DNA of 64,000 nt. It comes from Pseudomonadota bacterium. GTDB taxonomy: Bacteria; Pseudomonadota; Alphaproteobacteria; Caulobacterales; Caulobacteraceae. Below, one piece after another: positions 52,249 to 60,939 of this stretch. The stretch spans positions 62,001 to 126,000 of the forward strand of contig JAFECT010000001.1 of assembly GCA_018241995.1 (NCBI GenBank), read 5' to 3'. The notes under the pieces were generated by a model. That model made no database searches, had not been told where the DNA came from, and worked only from the letters and a program-made list of their open reading frames with translations. Each line of letters starts with the position of its first letter. Positions within the stretch are counted from its first letter, which is position 1. Position numbers and translations under genes: made by a program.

Positions 52249-54239
52249 CAGAAGCCCACCGAAGGGCCGAGCAGGTTCAGCACGACGATGAAGTAGGCGC
52301 CCGCCAGCATCGCCAGGGCGATCAGGACCGAGGACAGCTTGCCCCACCAGCTGCGCGCGCCGTCGGCCCAGACCGTCGCCAGGTTCCACAGGCCCACCAC
52401 CGCGCCGAGGATGCAGATCACGCCCAGCAGATGCAGCAGGTGCAGCCAGGGATCGACCGGGTCATCCAGCATGGCGATGTTGTTGCCGAGCGCCGAGAAC
52501 AGCATCAGCCAGCCCGCCACCAGGGCGAGGTCCAGCACCGCGGCCACGCGCACCAGGCGGTAGAGCATCGCCGCCCGCCCCTCGAGCTTGAACGCGCCCT
52601 TGTTGCGCCAGCGCACGATGGCGGTGATCGGCCACAGCGCCACGCACAGCCCGAGGATCCCGATCGCCGCCAGCAGCGCCGGCATGGCCCAGCCCGCGTT
52701 GATCCCGCCCGGCGCCGGCATCAGCACGATGGCCGGCGGGAAGTCGTCGGTGGCCAGGAACTTGACCTTGCCGTCCTTCATCGAGGCCGCCATCAGGCTC
52801 GCCCCGTTGACCTCCTGCCACAGCATGGGCCCGACCTCGCGCCAGCGCTTGGGCGCGCCGCCGGGGCCCTTGAAGGCGGAGACCTCCACGGTGCCGTCGG
52901 CGTTCAGCTTCACCGTGCCCTGGCCGAGCAGCGAGCCCAGCTTCAGGAAGGTGGTCTTCGCGTCGCGGCTGGCGATGTAGCGGCCCGCGATCAGGGCGCC
53001 GTCCTTCTTGGCTGAGGCCAACGTCGGCAGGGGCGCGGCGGTGCTCGGGAAATAGCGGTCGGCGAATTCGTGGAACAGCTGCTGGCGCACCGTGTGGGCG
53101 GCCCCGGCCTTACCGGCGCTGTTCATCGAGATGTAGAGCCCGACGCCGTCGTTCAGGAACAGGTGCAGCTCGGAATGGAAGTACTGGGTGTCGCCGGCGT
53201 GGCCGACCACCACATGGCCGTTGCGGTCCTCGTGGTAGAAGCCCAGCGCCATGCCCGACAGCGGCGGCGTGCCCTGGAAGGCGGTCGCGTGCATCAGCCT
53301 GGCCGTTTCCGGCTTCAGCATCTGGAAGTCGCCGTACTTGCCGTCCTGCAGGTGCGCGATCATGAACCGCGCCATGTCCGAACCGGTCGAGGAGACGCTG
53401 CCGGCCGGGCGGGCGTTGACCAGCTCGTATCCCTTGGCTGGCTGCGAGGCGACCGTGTAGCCCGACGACATATCGGCCTTCAGCGCCGCCGGCAGGGGCT
53501 GGCGGAAGCTCGAGTGGGCCATGCCCAGCGGGTTGAAGATGTGGTTCTCGATATAGGCGTCGAACGGCTCGCCCGAGACGCGCTCGACGATGTAGCCCGC
53601 CAGCGTCGCGCCATAGTTCGAATAGGACGGCACCTCGCCGGCCGGATTGATGCGATGGGGCACGTCCTTAAGGAAGCCCTGCAGGTTGGTCAGGCGCTTC
53701 TCGTTGGCCACGAACAGGCGCTTGGCGTGCTCCTCCAGGCCGGAGGTGTGGGTCATCAGCATGCGCAGCGTGATCGGCCTGCCGTTCAGCGGCGGCATCT
53801 TGATGTCGCTGTAGGTGTTGACGTCCTTGTCGAGGTCCAGCTTGCCCTGCTCGACCAGCTGCATCACCGCCGTCCAGACGAACAGCTTCGACACCGAGCC
53901 CGGGCGGAACAGGGTCTTGTCCGGATCGACCGGCTTGGCCGAGGCGACGTCGGCCCAGCCGTAGCCGCGCTGGGTCAGGACCTTGCCGTCCTTGACCACC
54001 ACCACCACCGCCCCGGCGATGTCGCTGGTCGCCAGAGCATTGGGCATGAAGCCGTCGAGCCAGGCGTTGGCGTCCTGCGCGTCCAGCGTATGCGTCGCTG
54101 CGGGCGCGGCCGCGGGCGCGGCGCTGGCGGCGGGCTTGGGCAGCGGCCGAAGGGGGGTCTTGGGCGCCTGGGAAGACGCCGGCCCGGCCAGGAGGGCGGC
54201 CACACCGGCGAGCGCCGTCAACATCGCTCTAAACTTCAT
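52248..54239 (-). CDS. S12 serine hydrolase with C-terminal membrane domain
   Basis: 663 residues. Signal peptide, Pro/Ala-rich linker (25-50), serine hydrolase domain with S115-V-S-K118 in P-G-S-V-S-K and S-Y-S-N-Y-G, a C-terminal beta domain, then four membrane helices (about 515-540, 570-590, 605-625 and 640-660). It is anchored in the inner membrane with its active site outside. First gene of the operon that includes the second hydrolase and the POT transporter. The operator at 54355-54373 lies about 115 bp upstream. Confidence 0.85.
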   Translation of the reverse strand: MKFRAMLTALAGVAALLAGPASSQAPKTPLRPLPKPAASAAPAAAPAATHTLDAQDANAWLDGFMPNALATSDIAGAVVVVVKDGKVLTQRGYGWADVASAKPVDPDKTLFRPGSVSKLFVWTAVMQLVEQGKLDLDKDVNTYSDIKMPPLNGRPITLRMLMTHTSGLEEHAKRLFVANEKRLTNLQGFLKDVPHRINPAGEVPSYSNYGATLAGYIVERVSGEPFDAYIENHIFNPLGMAHSSFRQPLPAALKADMSSGYTVASQPAKGYELVNARPAGSVSSTGSDMARFMIAHLQDGKYGDFQMLKPETARLMHATAFQGTPPLSGMALGFYHEDRNGHVVVGHAGDTQYFHSELHLFLNDGVGLYISMNSAGKAGAAHTVRQQLFHEFADRYFPSTAAPLPTLASAKKDGALIAGRYIASRDAKTTFLKLGSLLGQGTVKLNADGTVEVSAFKGPGGAPKRWREVGPMLWQEVNGASLMAASMKDGKVKFLATDDFPPAIVLMPAPGGINAGWAMPALLAAIGILGLCVALWPITAIVRWRNKGAFKLEGRAAMLYRLVRVAAVLDLALVAGWLMLFSALGNNIAMLDDPVDPWLHLLHLLGVICILGAVVGLWNLATVWADGARSWWGKLSSVLIALAMLAGAYFIVVLNLLGPSVGF

Positions 54240-54354
54240 CGAACCTTCCCCCTTCGGCCGCGCCGCCCAAGGCCCGGAGGCAGCCCCGAGGCGGGAACGC
54301 GGGATCCCATTTTCGCCCCCTAGTGGGACGTTTCCGGGTCGAAGTGTTAGGTCG

Positions 54355-54373
54355 ATTTTCTAATTTAGCAAAT
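54355..54373. promoter_or_regulatory. Candidate XRE-cupin operator, hydrolase operon
   Basis: ATTTTC-TAATTTA-GCAAAT. It matches the motif found upstream of the receptor, the regulator and the oxidoreductase genes. It lies upstream of the 54239 hydrolase operon and overlaps the last codon of the YkvI-like gene. A half-site ATTTTCTA recurs at 54375-54382. Confidence 0.5.
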
Positions 54374-55493
54374 CATTTTCTACAGGCTGAAACCCCTTGC
54401 GGTTCAGCCTGGACCCGCGCCAGACGCCCCAGGCCAGGAGCGGCGCCACATAGACCCCCAGGAACACCCAGGCCAGCAGCCGGTAGCCCTTGGCGATCAG
54501 GTCGACGAGGCCGAAGCGGGCGGCGATGAAGATCGACACGACCAGCAGGGCCGAGGCGATGGCCAGCCGCATCAGGCGCCCCGGATCCTTGCCTCGCGCG
54601 GCGCTCCAGGCGGCGGCGATGCGCTCGTTGACGGCATGGACGGCGCCCGTCCCGCTCTCCAGCAGGGCAGAGAAGATCATGGCCTGGAACACCAGCCGGA
54701 ACCACGGCTGGTCCAGCCGCTTCAGCAGGAAGTCCGACGGCAGGGCCTCGCCCTGGATCTGCGGATACCAGCCGATCATGCAGACGAAGAACAGCAGCGC
54801 CGGCAGCATGGCGAGCGGCCCGGCCAACAGCCCTGCCCGCACCGCGTCGCGGTTGGAGGTCATGTGCCTGAGCGCGGGCAGGATCACCACCGCGCCGATG
54901 ATGTTGTAGCCCGCATAGGTCAGCCCGCCCGACGCCCAGCCATGCATCGGCGTATCCGCCTGCAGCGCCGCCAGGCTGCGGTCGCCAAAGCTCGACAGGG
55001 CGAAGGCTACGAACAGGGCGTAGGTCGCGTAGAGCAAGACCGTCACCCACTTGAACAGGCGCTCCACCGCCGCATTGCCGAACGCGGCGAACAGCGCGAT
55101 GGCGCCGATCAGGGCCAGGGTCCCGACGAGGTCCGGCCACCCGAACAGGCTCTTGCCGATGGCCCCGGCCGCCGCGCCGAACACCGACAGGATCAGCACC
55201 ACGAACAGGCCGTAGGCCAGCTCGAACACCGGCCAGAACGGGCCCAGCAAACGCCGGAAGAAGCTCTTGTAGTCTCGGCTCTGAGTGGCGCGGGCGAACA
55301 GGAAAGTCAGGATGCAGACACCGCTCCAGATGGCGGTCGCCAGGAGCATGCCGAGCAGGCCGCCACGCGGGCCGGCCGGCAGGAAGAACTCAGCCAGCTC
55401 GCGGCCGGTGGCGTAGCCGCCGCCGATGACCACCGCCTTGAAGGCGAAGCCCGGCAGCCATAGGCGCTGGAACAGGGAGGCGGGCTTGCTCAC
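54360..55493 (-). CDS. YkvI-type membrane protein, possible amino acid transporter
   Basis: 377 residues with about ten membrane helices. The opening G-F-A-F-K-A-V-V-I-G-G-G-Y-A-T-G-R-E-L near 15-33 has the unwound Gly-rich helix 1 of LeuT-fold carriers, as in YkvI-type proteins, which are thought to be distant APC/NSS relatives. GTG start overlapping the M19 stop (GTGA). Third gene after the receptor and M19 genes, so it probably imports what they release. Confidence 0.72.
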   Translation of the reverse strand: MSKPASLFQRLWLPGFAFKAVVIGGGYATGRELAEFFLPAGPRGGLLGMLLATAIWSGVCILTFLFARATQSRDYKSFFRRLLGPFWPVFELAYGLFVVLILSVFGAAAGAIGKSLFGWPDLVGTLALIGAIALFAAFGNAAVERLFKWVTVLLYATYALFVAFALSSFGDRSLAALQADTPMHGWASGGLTYAGYNIIGAVVILPALRHMTSNRDAVRAGLLAGPLAMLPALLFFVCMIGWYPQIQGEALPSDFLLKRLDQPWFRLVFQAMIFSALLESGTGAVHAVNERIAAAWSAARGKDPGRLMRLAIASALLVVSIFIAARFGLVDLIAKGYRLLAWVFLGVYVAPLLAWGVWRGSRLNRKGFQPVENDLLN

Positions 55494-56626
55494 GCGGCCC
55501 AGGTTTCCGTCAGCAGCCGCTTGAAGTTGCCGCCCAGGATCAGGCCGATGTGGGCGTCGGAATAGCCGCGCCGCACCAGGGCTTCGGTCAGGTCGAACAG
55601 GCGCGTAGGCGTATCGTAGCCGTCGGTGTCGATCTTCTCCCGGAAGGCGTAGCTGGCTTTGTAGTTGGCCCTCAGCGCCTTGTTCATCGCGGGGGGAAGC
55701 TTGTCGTAGCCGAGCAGGTCGGAGTCCGACCCGATGCCGACGTGCTCGACGCCGGTCAACTTCACCACGTGGTCGATGTGATCGACGATGGTTTCCACCG
55801 TGGTGGGCTCCTGCTTGGACAGGAACATGCGCACGCCGGAGATCCCCATCACCCCGCCCTTCTTGGCCAGGGCCTTGATCGCCTCGTCCGTCTTCAGACG
55901 CGGATGGTCGTTCAGCGCGCGGCAGTTGGAGTGGGTAATGGCGATGGGCTTCTTCGACAGCTCGATGGCGTCCAGCGTCGTGCGGTCGCCGCTGTGCGAG
56001 ACGTCCACGGTCATGCCGACCTTGTTCATCTCTTCGATGATGGCCACGCCGTAGTCCGACACCCCGCCGTCGATGCGTTCGGTCGAGCCCGAGCCCAGCA
56101 GGTTCTGGGCGTTGTAGGTCAGCTGCGACACGCGCTGGCCCATCTGGTGGAACAGCTTCACGTCGGCGGGCGTGCGGAAATGGTCCGCGTCCTGCTGGCC
56201 CATGATCACCGCCAGCTTTCCTGAAGCCTTCGCGTGCTCGATGTCGCCGACGCGGTCGACCATCAGGAACAGGTCGCTGTTCCTGCCCACGAAGCCCGCC
56301 CAGCCGGCCATGAAGGCCAGCACGTCGTCGTAGCCGCCGATGCCGGCGGAGTGGTGGAAGGCGGTGACGCCCGAGCTCTTGAACCGCGCGACCTCTTCCG
56401 GCGTCAGTCGCCAGGCGAAGTGCTCGGCGTCCAGCACCAGGGTCAGGGGCGCCAGCATGTCGATGACCAGCGAGCGCTTCACCAGATCGACCACGCGGGT
56501 CGGGTAGGCCTTGCCCGTGGCGGCCACCGCCACCGAACCCAGGTTGAGCATGGGGGCCGCCACCGCGGCCCCCACCCCTGCCCCAAGCCCCTTCAGGAGC
56601 CGCCGACGGCCCGTGTCCAAAACCAT
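55490..56626 (-). CDS. M19 dipeptidase homologue lacking three metal ligands
   Basis: 378 residues from the ATG at 56626 with AGGAG at 8 bp; a GTG 9 bp upstream has no space for a ribosome binding site. A Tat-type signal G-R-R-R-L-L-K-G is present. The M19 fold is recognisable: H211 in D-V-S-H-S, H232 in I-T-H-S and D301 in G-I-G-S-D-S-D remain. The N-terminal HxD is replaced by L58 and P60 (I-D-M-L-A-P), and the bridging Glu by Q144 (M-G-Q-Q). A binuclear site is therefore unlikely. It sits between the receptor and YkvI genes in one unit. Confidence 0.85.
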   Translation of the reverse strand: MVLDTGRRRLLKGLGAGVGAAVAAPMLNLGSVAVAATGKAYPTRVVDLVKRSLVIDMLAPLTLVLDAEHFAWRLTPEEVARFKSSGVTAFHHSAGIGGYDDVLAFMAGWAGFVGRNSDLFLMVDRVGDIEHAKASGKLAVIMGQQDADHFRTPADVKLFHQMGQRVSQLTYNAQNLLGSGSTERIDGGVSDYGVAIIEEMNKVGMTVDVSHSGDRTTLDAIELSKKPIAITHSNCRALNDHPRLKTDEAIKALAKKGGVMGISGVRMFLSKQEPTTVETIVDHIDHVVKLTGVEHVGIGSDSDLLGYDKLPPAMNKALRANYKASYAFREKIDTDGYDTPTRLFDLTEALVRRGYSDAHIGLILGGNFKRLLTETWAA

Positions 56627-56661
56627 CGAACTCACTCCTGAGAGGTCGCTACAAGGTCAGA

Positions 56662-58812
56662 TCAGAACCGCGCCGTCAGGCTGATGCCGATGGTGCGCGG
56701 GCGGATCAGGTTGGCGGTCAGGCCGGGGGTGGCCGGGCCGGTCGCGCCGCCGGCGACGCTGTTGTTGTTGCCGATGTTGGCGATGCCGCGGCTGTCGCCG
56801 ATGTTCTTGGCGTAGGCCTCGAGCGTCCAGCGGTCGAAGTCGATGCCGCCGCGCAGGTCGACCACGCTGTAGCTCGGCAGGGTCCGCTGGCGCGGCGCCG
56901 AGGAGCTGAAGTCCGATCCCCGCTCGCCGATGTAGCGCCAGCTGGCGCCGATGAAGCCCTGATGGCCAAACGCCGGGAACTGGTAGTCGCCGTTCAGCGC
57001 CGTGGTCCACTTCGGCGCGTAGGGCAGCGGATCACCGTTCTTGCCGCCGACCAGCGGATTGGCGTCCGCGGTCAGGTGCGCGTCGGTGTAGGCGCCGTCC
57101 CAGCCCAGGACCAGGCCGTGGGTCGGCACGAACTGGGCGTTCCACTCGATGCCGTCGCTGGAGGCCTTGCCACCGTTGCCGTTGACGCCGAAACCGCCAA
57201 CCACGGTCAGGAGCTGGATGTCCTTCCAGTCGATGTGGAAGGCGGCGACGTCCAGGCTCAGCTTGTGGTCGGGCGTCTGGGTCTTAACCCCGAGCTCGTA
57301 GTTGATCAGGGAGTCCGCGCCGAAGCGGGTCGGCACGGTCGGCGGCGCCGACGGCGGCAGGGCGTTCGGGCCGCCCGGGCGGAAGCCCTTGGCGATACGG
57401 CCGTAGAACATGGTGTCGTCGTCGAGCTTGAAGCGCGGCGCCACCGACCACGTGAAGATGTGCTCCGACGAGCCGCCGTTGGCGCTGGCCAGGCCGAACT
57501 CGTTGGCGTTCTGCTTGTCTTCGCCCCAGCGGCCGCCGACCGCCACGTCGAACTGCTTGGTGAAATGGTAGGTCGCGTTGGCGAACAGGGCGCTCTCGCG
57601 ATAGTTCGAATCCAGCTGCACGAAGCCGAGCGGCGTCGAGGTTGGGGTCAGCGCGAGGTCCTGGTGCAGGCTGGCGGTCTCACGCGTGTAGTAACCGCCG
57701 ACCATCCATTCCAGGGTTTGGTCCGAGCGCGAGGCCAGACGGATTTCCTGGGTGAACTTGTCCTGGTTCAGGTGGGCCACGATCAGGGTGCCGAAGGCGG
57801 CGGTGGCGTCCTGGATATTGGCTTCGCGCAGGGTCCCCCAGCTGGTCGACGAGGTCAGGGTGCCAAAGCCCAGGTCCCAGCCCACCGTGCCGTTGTAGAG
57901 CCGGTACTTCACGTTCTCGGTGGTCGCAGCGGTGCGGCCGGACTGGAAGGTCCCGAACAGCGGGGTGAAGGTAGTCGGGCTGGTGGTCGGGACCAGGTCC
58001 TCGATCGGGCCGCCGCCGGACTTCAGGTCCTGCATGATGGCGGTCAGGCGCACGGAGACCTGCGCCGACGGGGTGAACAGCAAGGACGCCCGGCCACCCG
58101 TCGCGCGGCTGTCGTTGAAGTCGTTGACGTGGCGCGCCACGTCGTCGGCGTAACCCGGATCCTGGCGTTCATAGCCGGAAGCGCGGAACGCCAGCTTGTC
58201 GCCCAGCGGGATGTTTACCATGCCCCGCACGTCCCAGCCGGAACCGCCGTGGTCGACTGAGTCGTAGCCGACCTCGGCCTTGCCGGCGAAACCCGCGGTC
58301 GAAGGCGCATTGGTCACAAACTTGAGCAGGCCGCCGAGCGTCGAGGCGCCGTAGAGCGTGCCCTGCGGCCCGCGCAGCACCTCGATCTGCTTCATGTCGA
58401 AGGTGTCGAGGTCAGGGGCCAGGATGGCGGCGTTGGCGAGCGCGCTGGACGAGCCGTAGGGCGTCTCGTCCATGTAGGTGCCGATGGTGGCGCCGACCCC
58501 GCCGGAGTTGATGCCGCGCAGCACGATGCGGGTGATGCCGGGCGCCGACTGCTGCAGGGTCATGCCCGGCACCTGGGCGGCGTAGTCCTCGAAGCCGACC
58601 GCTTTCTGGCGCTCCAGCTGGACTTCCGGCAGGGCGGTGATCGCCTGCGGCACGTTGCGGATCAGCTCCGGCCGCTTGTCGGCGGTGACCACCACCTCCT
58701 GCACAGTGTTGGGCGCAGGCGCATCGGCGGCGAAGGCCGGCGCGGCGATCGCAAAGGCTGAAACCGAGGCCATCAGGCCCAAAAGGCTCGTGGGTAAGCT
58801 GTGGGCGCGCAT
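56662..58812 (-). CDS. TonB-dependent outer membrane receptor
   Basis: 716 residues. Signal peptide; TonB box-like E-V-V-V-T-A near residues 39-44; plug with V-L-R-G-I-N-S-G-G and I-E-V-L-R-G-P-Q-G-T-L-Y-G-A; then a 22-strand barrel ending in aromatic F. It imports a specific nutrient across the outer membrane; the peptide genes next to it suggest a peptide. It heads the receptor, M19, YkvI unit and is divergent from the XRE-cupin regulator, with two operator copies in between. Confidence 0.95.
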   Translation of the reverse strand: MRAHSLPTSLLGLMASVSAFAIAAPAFAADAPAPNTVQEVVVTADKRPELIRNVPQAITALPEVQLERQKAVGFEDYAAQVPGMTLQQSAPGITRIVLRGINSGGVGATIGTYMDETPYGSSSALANAAILAPDLDTFDMKQIEVLRGPQGTLYGASTLGGLLKFVTNAPSTAGFAGKAEVGYDSVDHGGSGWDVRGMVNIPLGDKLAFRASGYERQDPGYADDVARHVNDFNDSRATGGRASLLFTPSAQVSVRLTAIMQDLKSGGGPIEDLVPTTSPTTFTPLFGTFQSGRTAATTENVKYRLYNGTVGWDLGFGTLTSSTSWGTLREANIQDATAAFGTLIVAHLNQDKFTQEIRLASRSDQTLEWMVGGYYTRETASLHQDLALTPTSTPLGFVQLDSNYRESALFANATYHFTKQFDVAVGGRWGEDKQNANEFGLASANGGSSEHIFTWSVAPRFKLDDDTMFYGRIAKGFRPGGPNALPPSAPPTVPTRFGADSLINYELGVKTQTPDHKLSLDVAAFHIDWKDIQLLTVVGGFGVNGNGGKASSDGIEWNAQFVPTHGLVLGWDGAYTDAHLTADANPLVGGKNGDPLPYAPKWTTALNGDYQFPAFGHQGFIGASWRYIGERGSDFSSSAPRQRTLPSYSVVDLRGGIDFDRWTLEAYAKNIGDSRGIANIGNNNSVAGGATGPATPGLTANLIRPRTIGISLTARF

Positions 58813-58870
58813 AGTGGTCTCCCCCTGTTGGCGGATGCGGTCCGCCGATTTTGAAAAGAGGTGACAACGG

Positions 58871-58889
58871 TTTTTCTATTTTCGCAATA
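58871..58889. promoter_or_regulatory. Candidate XRE-cupin operator A1
   Basis: TTTTTC-TATTTTC-GCAATA, in the gap between the divergent receptor and regulator genes. Matches the motif at three other places in this locus. Confidence 0.5.
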
Positions 58890-58891
58890 TC

Positions 58892-58910
58892 TTTTTCACT
58901 ATCTGAATAT
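58892..58910. promoter_or_regulatory. Candidate XRE-cupin operator A2
   Basis: TTTTTC-ACTATCT-GAATAT, 21 bp from A1, so both would lie on the same face of the helix. Binding of two dimers in tandem would control both divergent genes. Confidence 0.45.
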
Positions 58911-58941
58911 GCTACGGATAGGATTGGCCTTTATCTTCAAG

Positions 58942-58959
58942 CGTCCGTAGAAACGGACG
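58942..58959. promoter_or_regulatory. Short perfect inverted repeat in the regulator's leader
   Basis: CGTCCGT-AGAA-ACGGACG, 7-bp arms with a four-base loop, ending 7 bp before the AGGAG of the regulator gene. It could be a small hairpin that tunes translation or a second protein site. No matching copy was found elsewhere in the window. Confidence 0.4.
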
Positions 58960-58975
58960 ACGGTCAGGAGGCTCC

Positions 58976-59686
58976 ATGGCGGATCGGTCGAACTCGGACG
59001 GCGGACGCACGCAGGCCAAGCCCGGCGCGGTGGTGCGCGCGGTCAGGATGCAGCGCGGCTGGACGCTCGCGGAGGTCAGCCGGCGCACGGGCCTGCCGAT
59101 CTCGACCCTGTCCAAGGTCGAGAACGACAAGATGTCCCTGACCTACGACAAGCTGCAGCGCATCAGCGAAGGCCTGGGCGTCGATATTTCGCGCCTGTTC
59201 GGCTCGCCTTCGCCTGAACCCGAAACGCCGACCGTGGCCACGGGGCGCCGCTCGATCATGCGCGCCGGCGAAGGCCGCACCATCGAAACCCCCAACTACG
59301 GCCACCTCTATCCGCACGCCGACCTGTTGAATAAGCGCTTCATTCCGCTGATTGCCGAGATTCGTGCGCGCTCCCTCGACGAGTTCGGCGAACTGGTCCG
59401 CCACTCGGGCGAGGAATACGCCCTGGTGCTGGAGGGCGAGGTCGAGCTGCACACCGACATGTACGCCCCGGTGAAGCTGAAGACCGGCGATTCCATCTAT
59501 TTCGACAGCGGCATGGGCCATGCCTATCTGAAGGTCGGCGACGCGCGCTGCCGGGTGCTGTCGATCTGCACCGGCGCCGAATCGCACCTCATCGCGGTCT
59601 CGGGCGCAGTGGATACGGACGAAGCCTCGATCGAGGCGGAGGCCACCGCGCACGCCCAGGGGACCCGGCGCATTCGTCGCGGCTGA
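58976..59686 (+). CDS. XRE-cupin transcriptional regulator
   Basis: 236 residues. The XRE helix-turn-helix fills residues 15-75 (G-A-V-V-R-A-V-R-M-Q-R-G-W-T-L-A-E-V-S-R-R-T-G then S-T-L-S-K-V-E-N-D-K as the recognition helix). A cupin follows at 125-200, with H-S-G-E-E-Y-A-L-V-L-E-G-E-V-E-L-H as metal-site motif 1 and G-D-S-I-Y-F-D-S-G-M-G-H as motif 2. Such regulators sense small metabolites. AGGAG lies 5 bp before the ATG. The likely target sites are the ATTTTC-N7-G motifs around it. Confidence 0.93.
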   Translation: MADRSNSDGGRTQAKPGAVVRAVRMQRGWTLAEVSRRTGLPISTLSKVENDKMSLTYDKLQRISEGLGVDISRLFGSPSPEPETPTVATGRRSIMRAGEGRTIETPNYGHLYPHADLLNKRFIPLIAEIRARSLDEFGELVRHSGEEYALVLEGEVELHTDMYAPVKLKTGDSIYFDSGMGHAYLKVGDARCRVLSICTGAESHLIAVSGAVDTDEASIEAEATAHAQGTRRIRRG

Positions 59687-59691
59687 GCAAA

Positions 59692-59710
59692 ATTTTCTAT
59701 TTGTGAAAAT
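59692..59710. promoter_or_regulatory. Candidate XRE-cupin operator B
   Basis: ATTTTC-TATTTGT-GAAAAT, a perfect 6-bp inverted repeat and the most symmetric copy of the motif. It lies 6 bp past the regulator's stop and about 60 bp upstream of the oxidoreductase start, so it gives the oxidoreductase gene its own control. Confidence 0.55.
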
Positions 59711-59769
59711 CGGCGAGCGTGTTCATGGTCGTGCGTCGCACCGATGTGTGCGGCGAGCGAGATGGATTC

Positions 59770-60939
59770 GTGAGCGCGACCGACTTCGACATCGTGGTGA
59801 TCGGCGCCGGCATCGCCGGGGCCTCGGCCGCGGCTCTCCTGGCCCAGACGCGCCGCGTCCTGGTGCTGGAGCGCGAGAGCCAGCCCGGCTACCACTCCAC
59901 CGGCCGCTCCGCCGCCCTGTTCTCGGCCATCTACGGCTCGCCCGGCGTACGCGCGCTGAGCCGCGCCAGCCGCGATTTCCTCTACGCCCCGGCGCCGGGC
60001 TTCGCGGAAGCCCCGCTGGTGAAGCCGCGCGGCGCGCTCTACATCGCCAGCCGCGATCAGGTTCCGGCGCTCGACGTCTTCTCGGCCCTTCCCGACATCG
60101 CCCCGGCCACCCGCGCCGTCGACACGGCTGAAGCCCTGCGCCTTTGCCCGATCCTGCGCGAGGACTATGCCGTGCGCGCGGTGCTGGAGCCGGACGCGGC
60201 TGACGTGGACGTGCACAGCCTGCACCAGGGTTATCTGCGGATGCTGCGTGCGCGCGGGGGCGTTGTCGCCACCGACCGGGAGGTCGAGCGGCTGGAGCGC
60301 CGCGGCGGTCGCTGGCGCGTCACCGCCAACGGCGAAACCTATTCAGCTCCCATCGTGATCAATGCCGCGGGCGCCTGGGCTGACGTGATCGCCGGCCTCG
60401 CAGGCGTTGCGCCGGTGGGCCTGCAGCCGATGCGCCGCACCGCCGTGCTGGTCGATCCGCCCGAGGGCGTCAGCGTCGAGGCCTGGCCCATGGTCATCGA
60501 CATCGACGAGCAGTTCTATTTCAAGCCCGACGCGGGCCAGCTGCTGCTCTCCCCCGCCGACGAAACGCCGGTCGATCCGTGCGACGCCCAGGCCGACGAG
60601 TGGGACGTGGCCACCGCCGTGGCGCGGGTCGAAGAGGCCACCACCCTGCAGGTGCGCCGCGTCGCCCACCGCTGGGCGGGCCTCAGAAGCTTTGTGGCCG
60701 ACCGCACGCCGGTGGTCGGCTATGCGCCGGACGCGGAGGGCTTCTTCTGGTTGGCCGGCCAGGGCGGCTACGGCATCCAGACCGGCCCGGCCATGGCGGA
60801 GACCGCCTGCGCGCTGGTGCTCGGCCGCGAAATTCCCGCGCGCCTGGCCGCGCTCGGTGTCGACGCCCGCGACCTGGCGCCCGAGCGGCTGTTGGGCGAA
60901 CCCGAGACGGCTCAGCGCGTGACCGGCGCCGCCTCGTAG
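59770..60939 (+). CDS. FAD-dependent oxidoreductase, DadA/DAO type
   Basis: 389 residues from the GTG at 59770; a GTG at 59719 is also possible. The Rossmann motif V-V-I-G-A-G-I-A-G-A-S opens the protein. The DAO family features are H-S-T-G-R-S-A-A, the second A-A-G-A-W-A-D motif near 220 and the C-terminal G-Q-G-G-Y-G-I-Q-T-G-P with FAD contacts. Such enzymes oxidise D-amino acids or sarcosine-like amines at the membrane or in the cytosol. The operator at 59692 suggests control by the XRE-cupin protein. Confidence 0.88.
   Translation: MSATDFDIVVIGAGIAGASAAALLAQTRRVLVLERESQPGYHSTGRSAALFSAIYGSPGVRALSRASRDFLYAPAPGFAEAPLVKPRGALYIASRDQVPALDVFSALPDIAPATRAVDTAEALRLCPILREDYAVRAVLEPDAADVDVHSLHQGYLRMLRARGGVVATDREVERLERRGGRWRVTANGETYSAPIVINAAGAWADVIAGLAGVAPVGLQPMRRTAVLVDPPEGVSVEAWPMVIDIDEQFYFKPDAGQLLLSPADETPVDPCDAQADEWDVATAVARVEEATTLQVRRVAHRWAGLRSFVADRTPVVGYAPDAEGFFWLAGQGGYGIQTGPAMAETACALVLGREIPARLAALGVDARDLAPERLLGEPETAQRVTGAAS

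Noticed and set aside
60912..60939. The 28-bp overlap of the oxidoreductase and VOC genes as a frameshift or error
   Set aside because: Both C-termini read well and convergent overlaps of this size are common in dense genomes.
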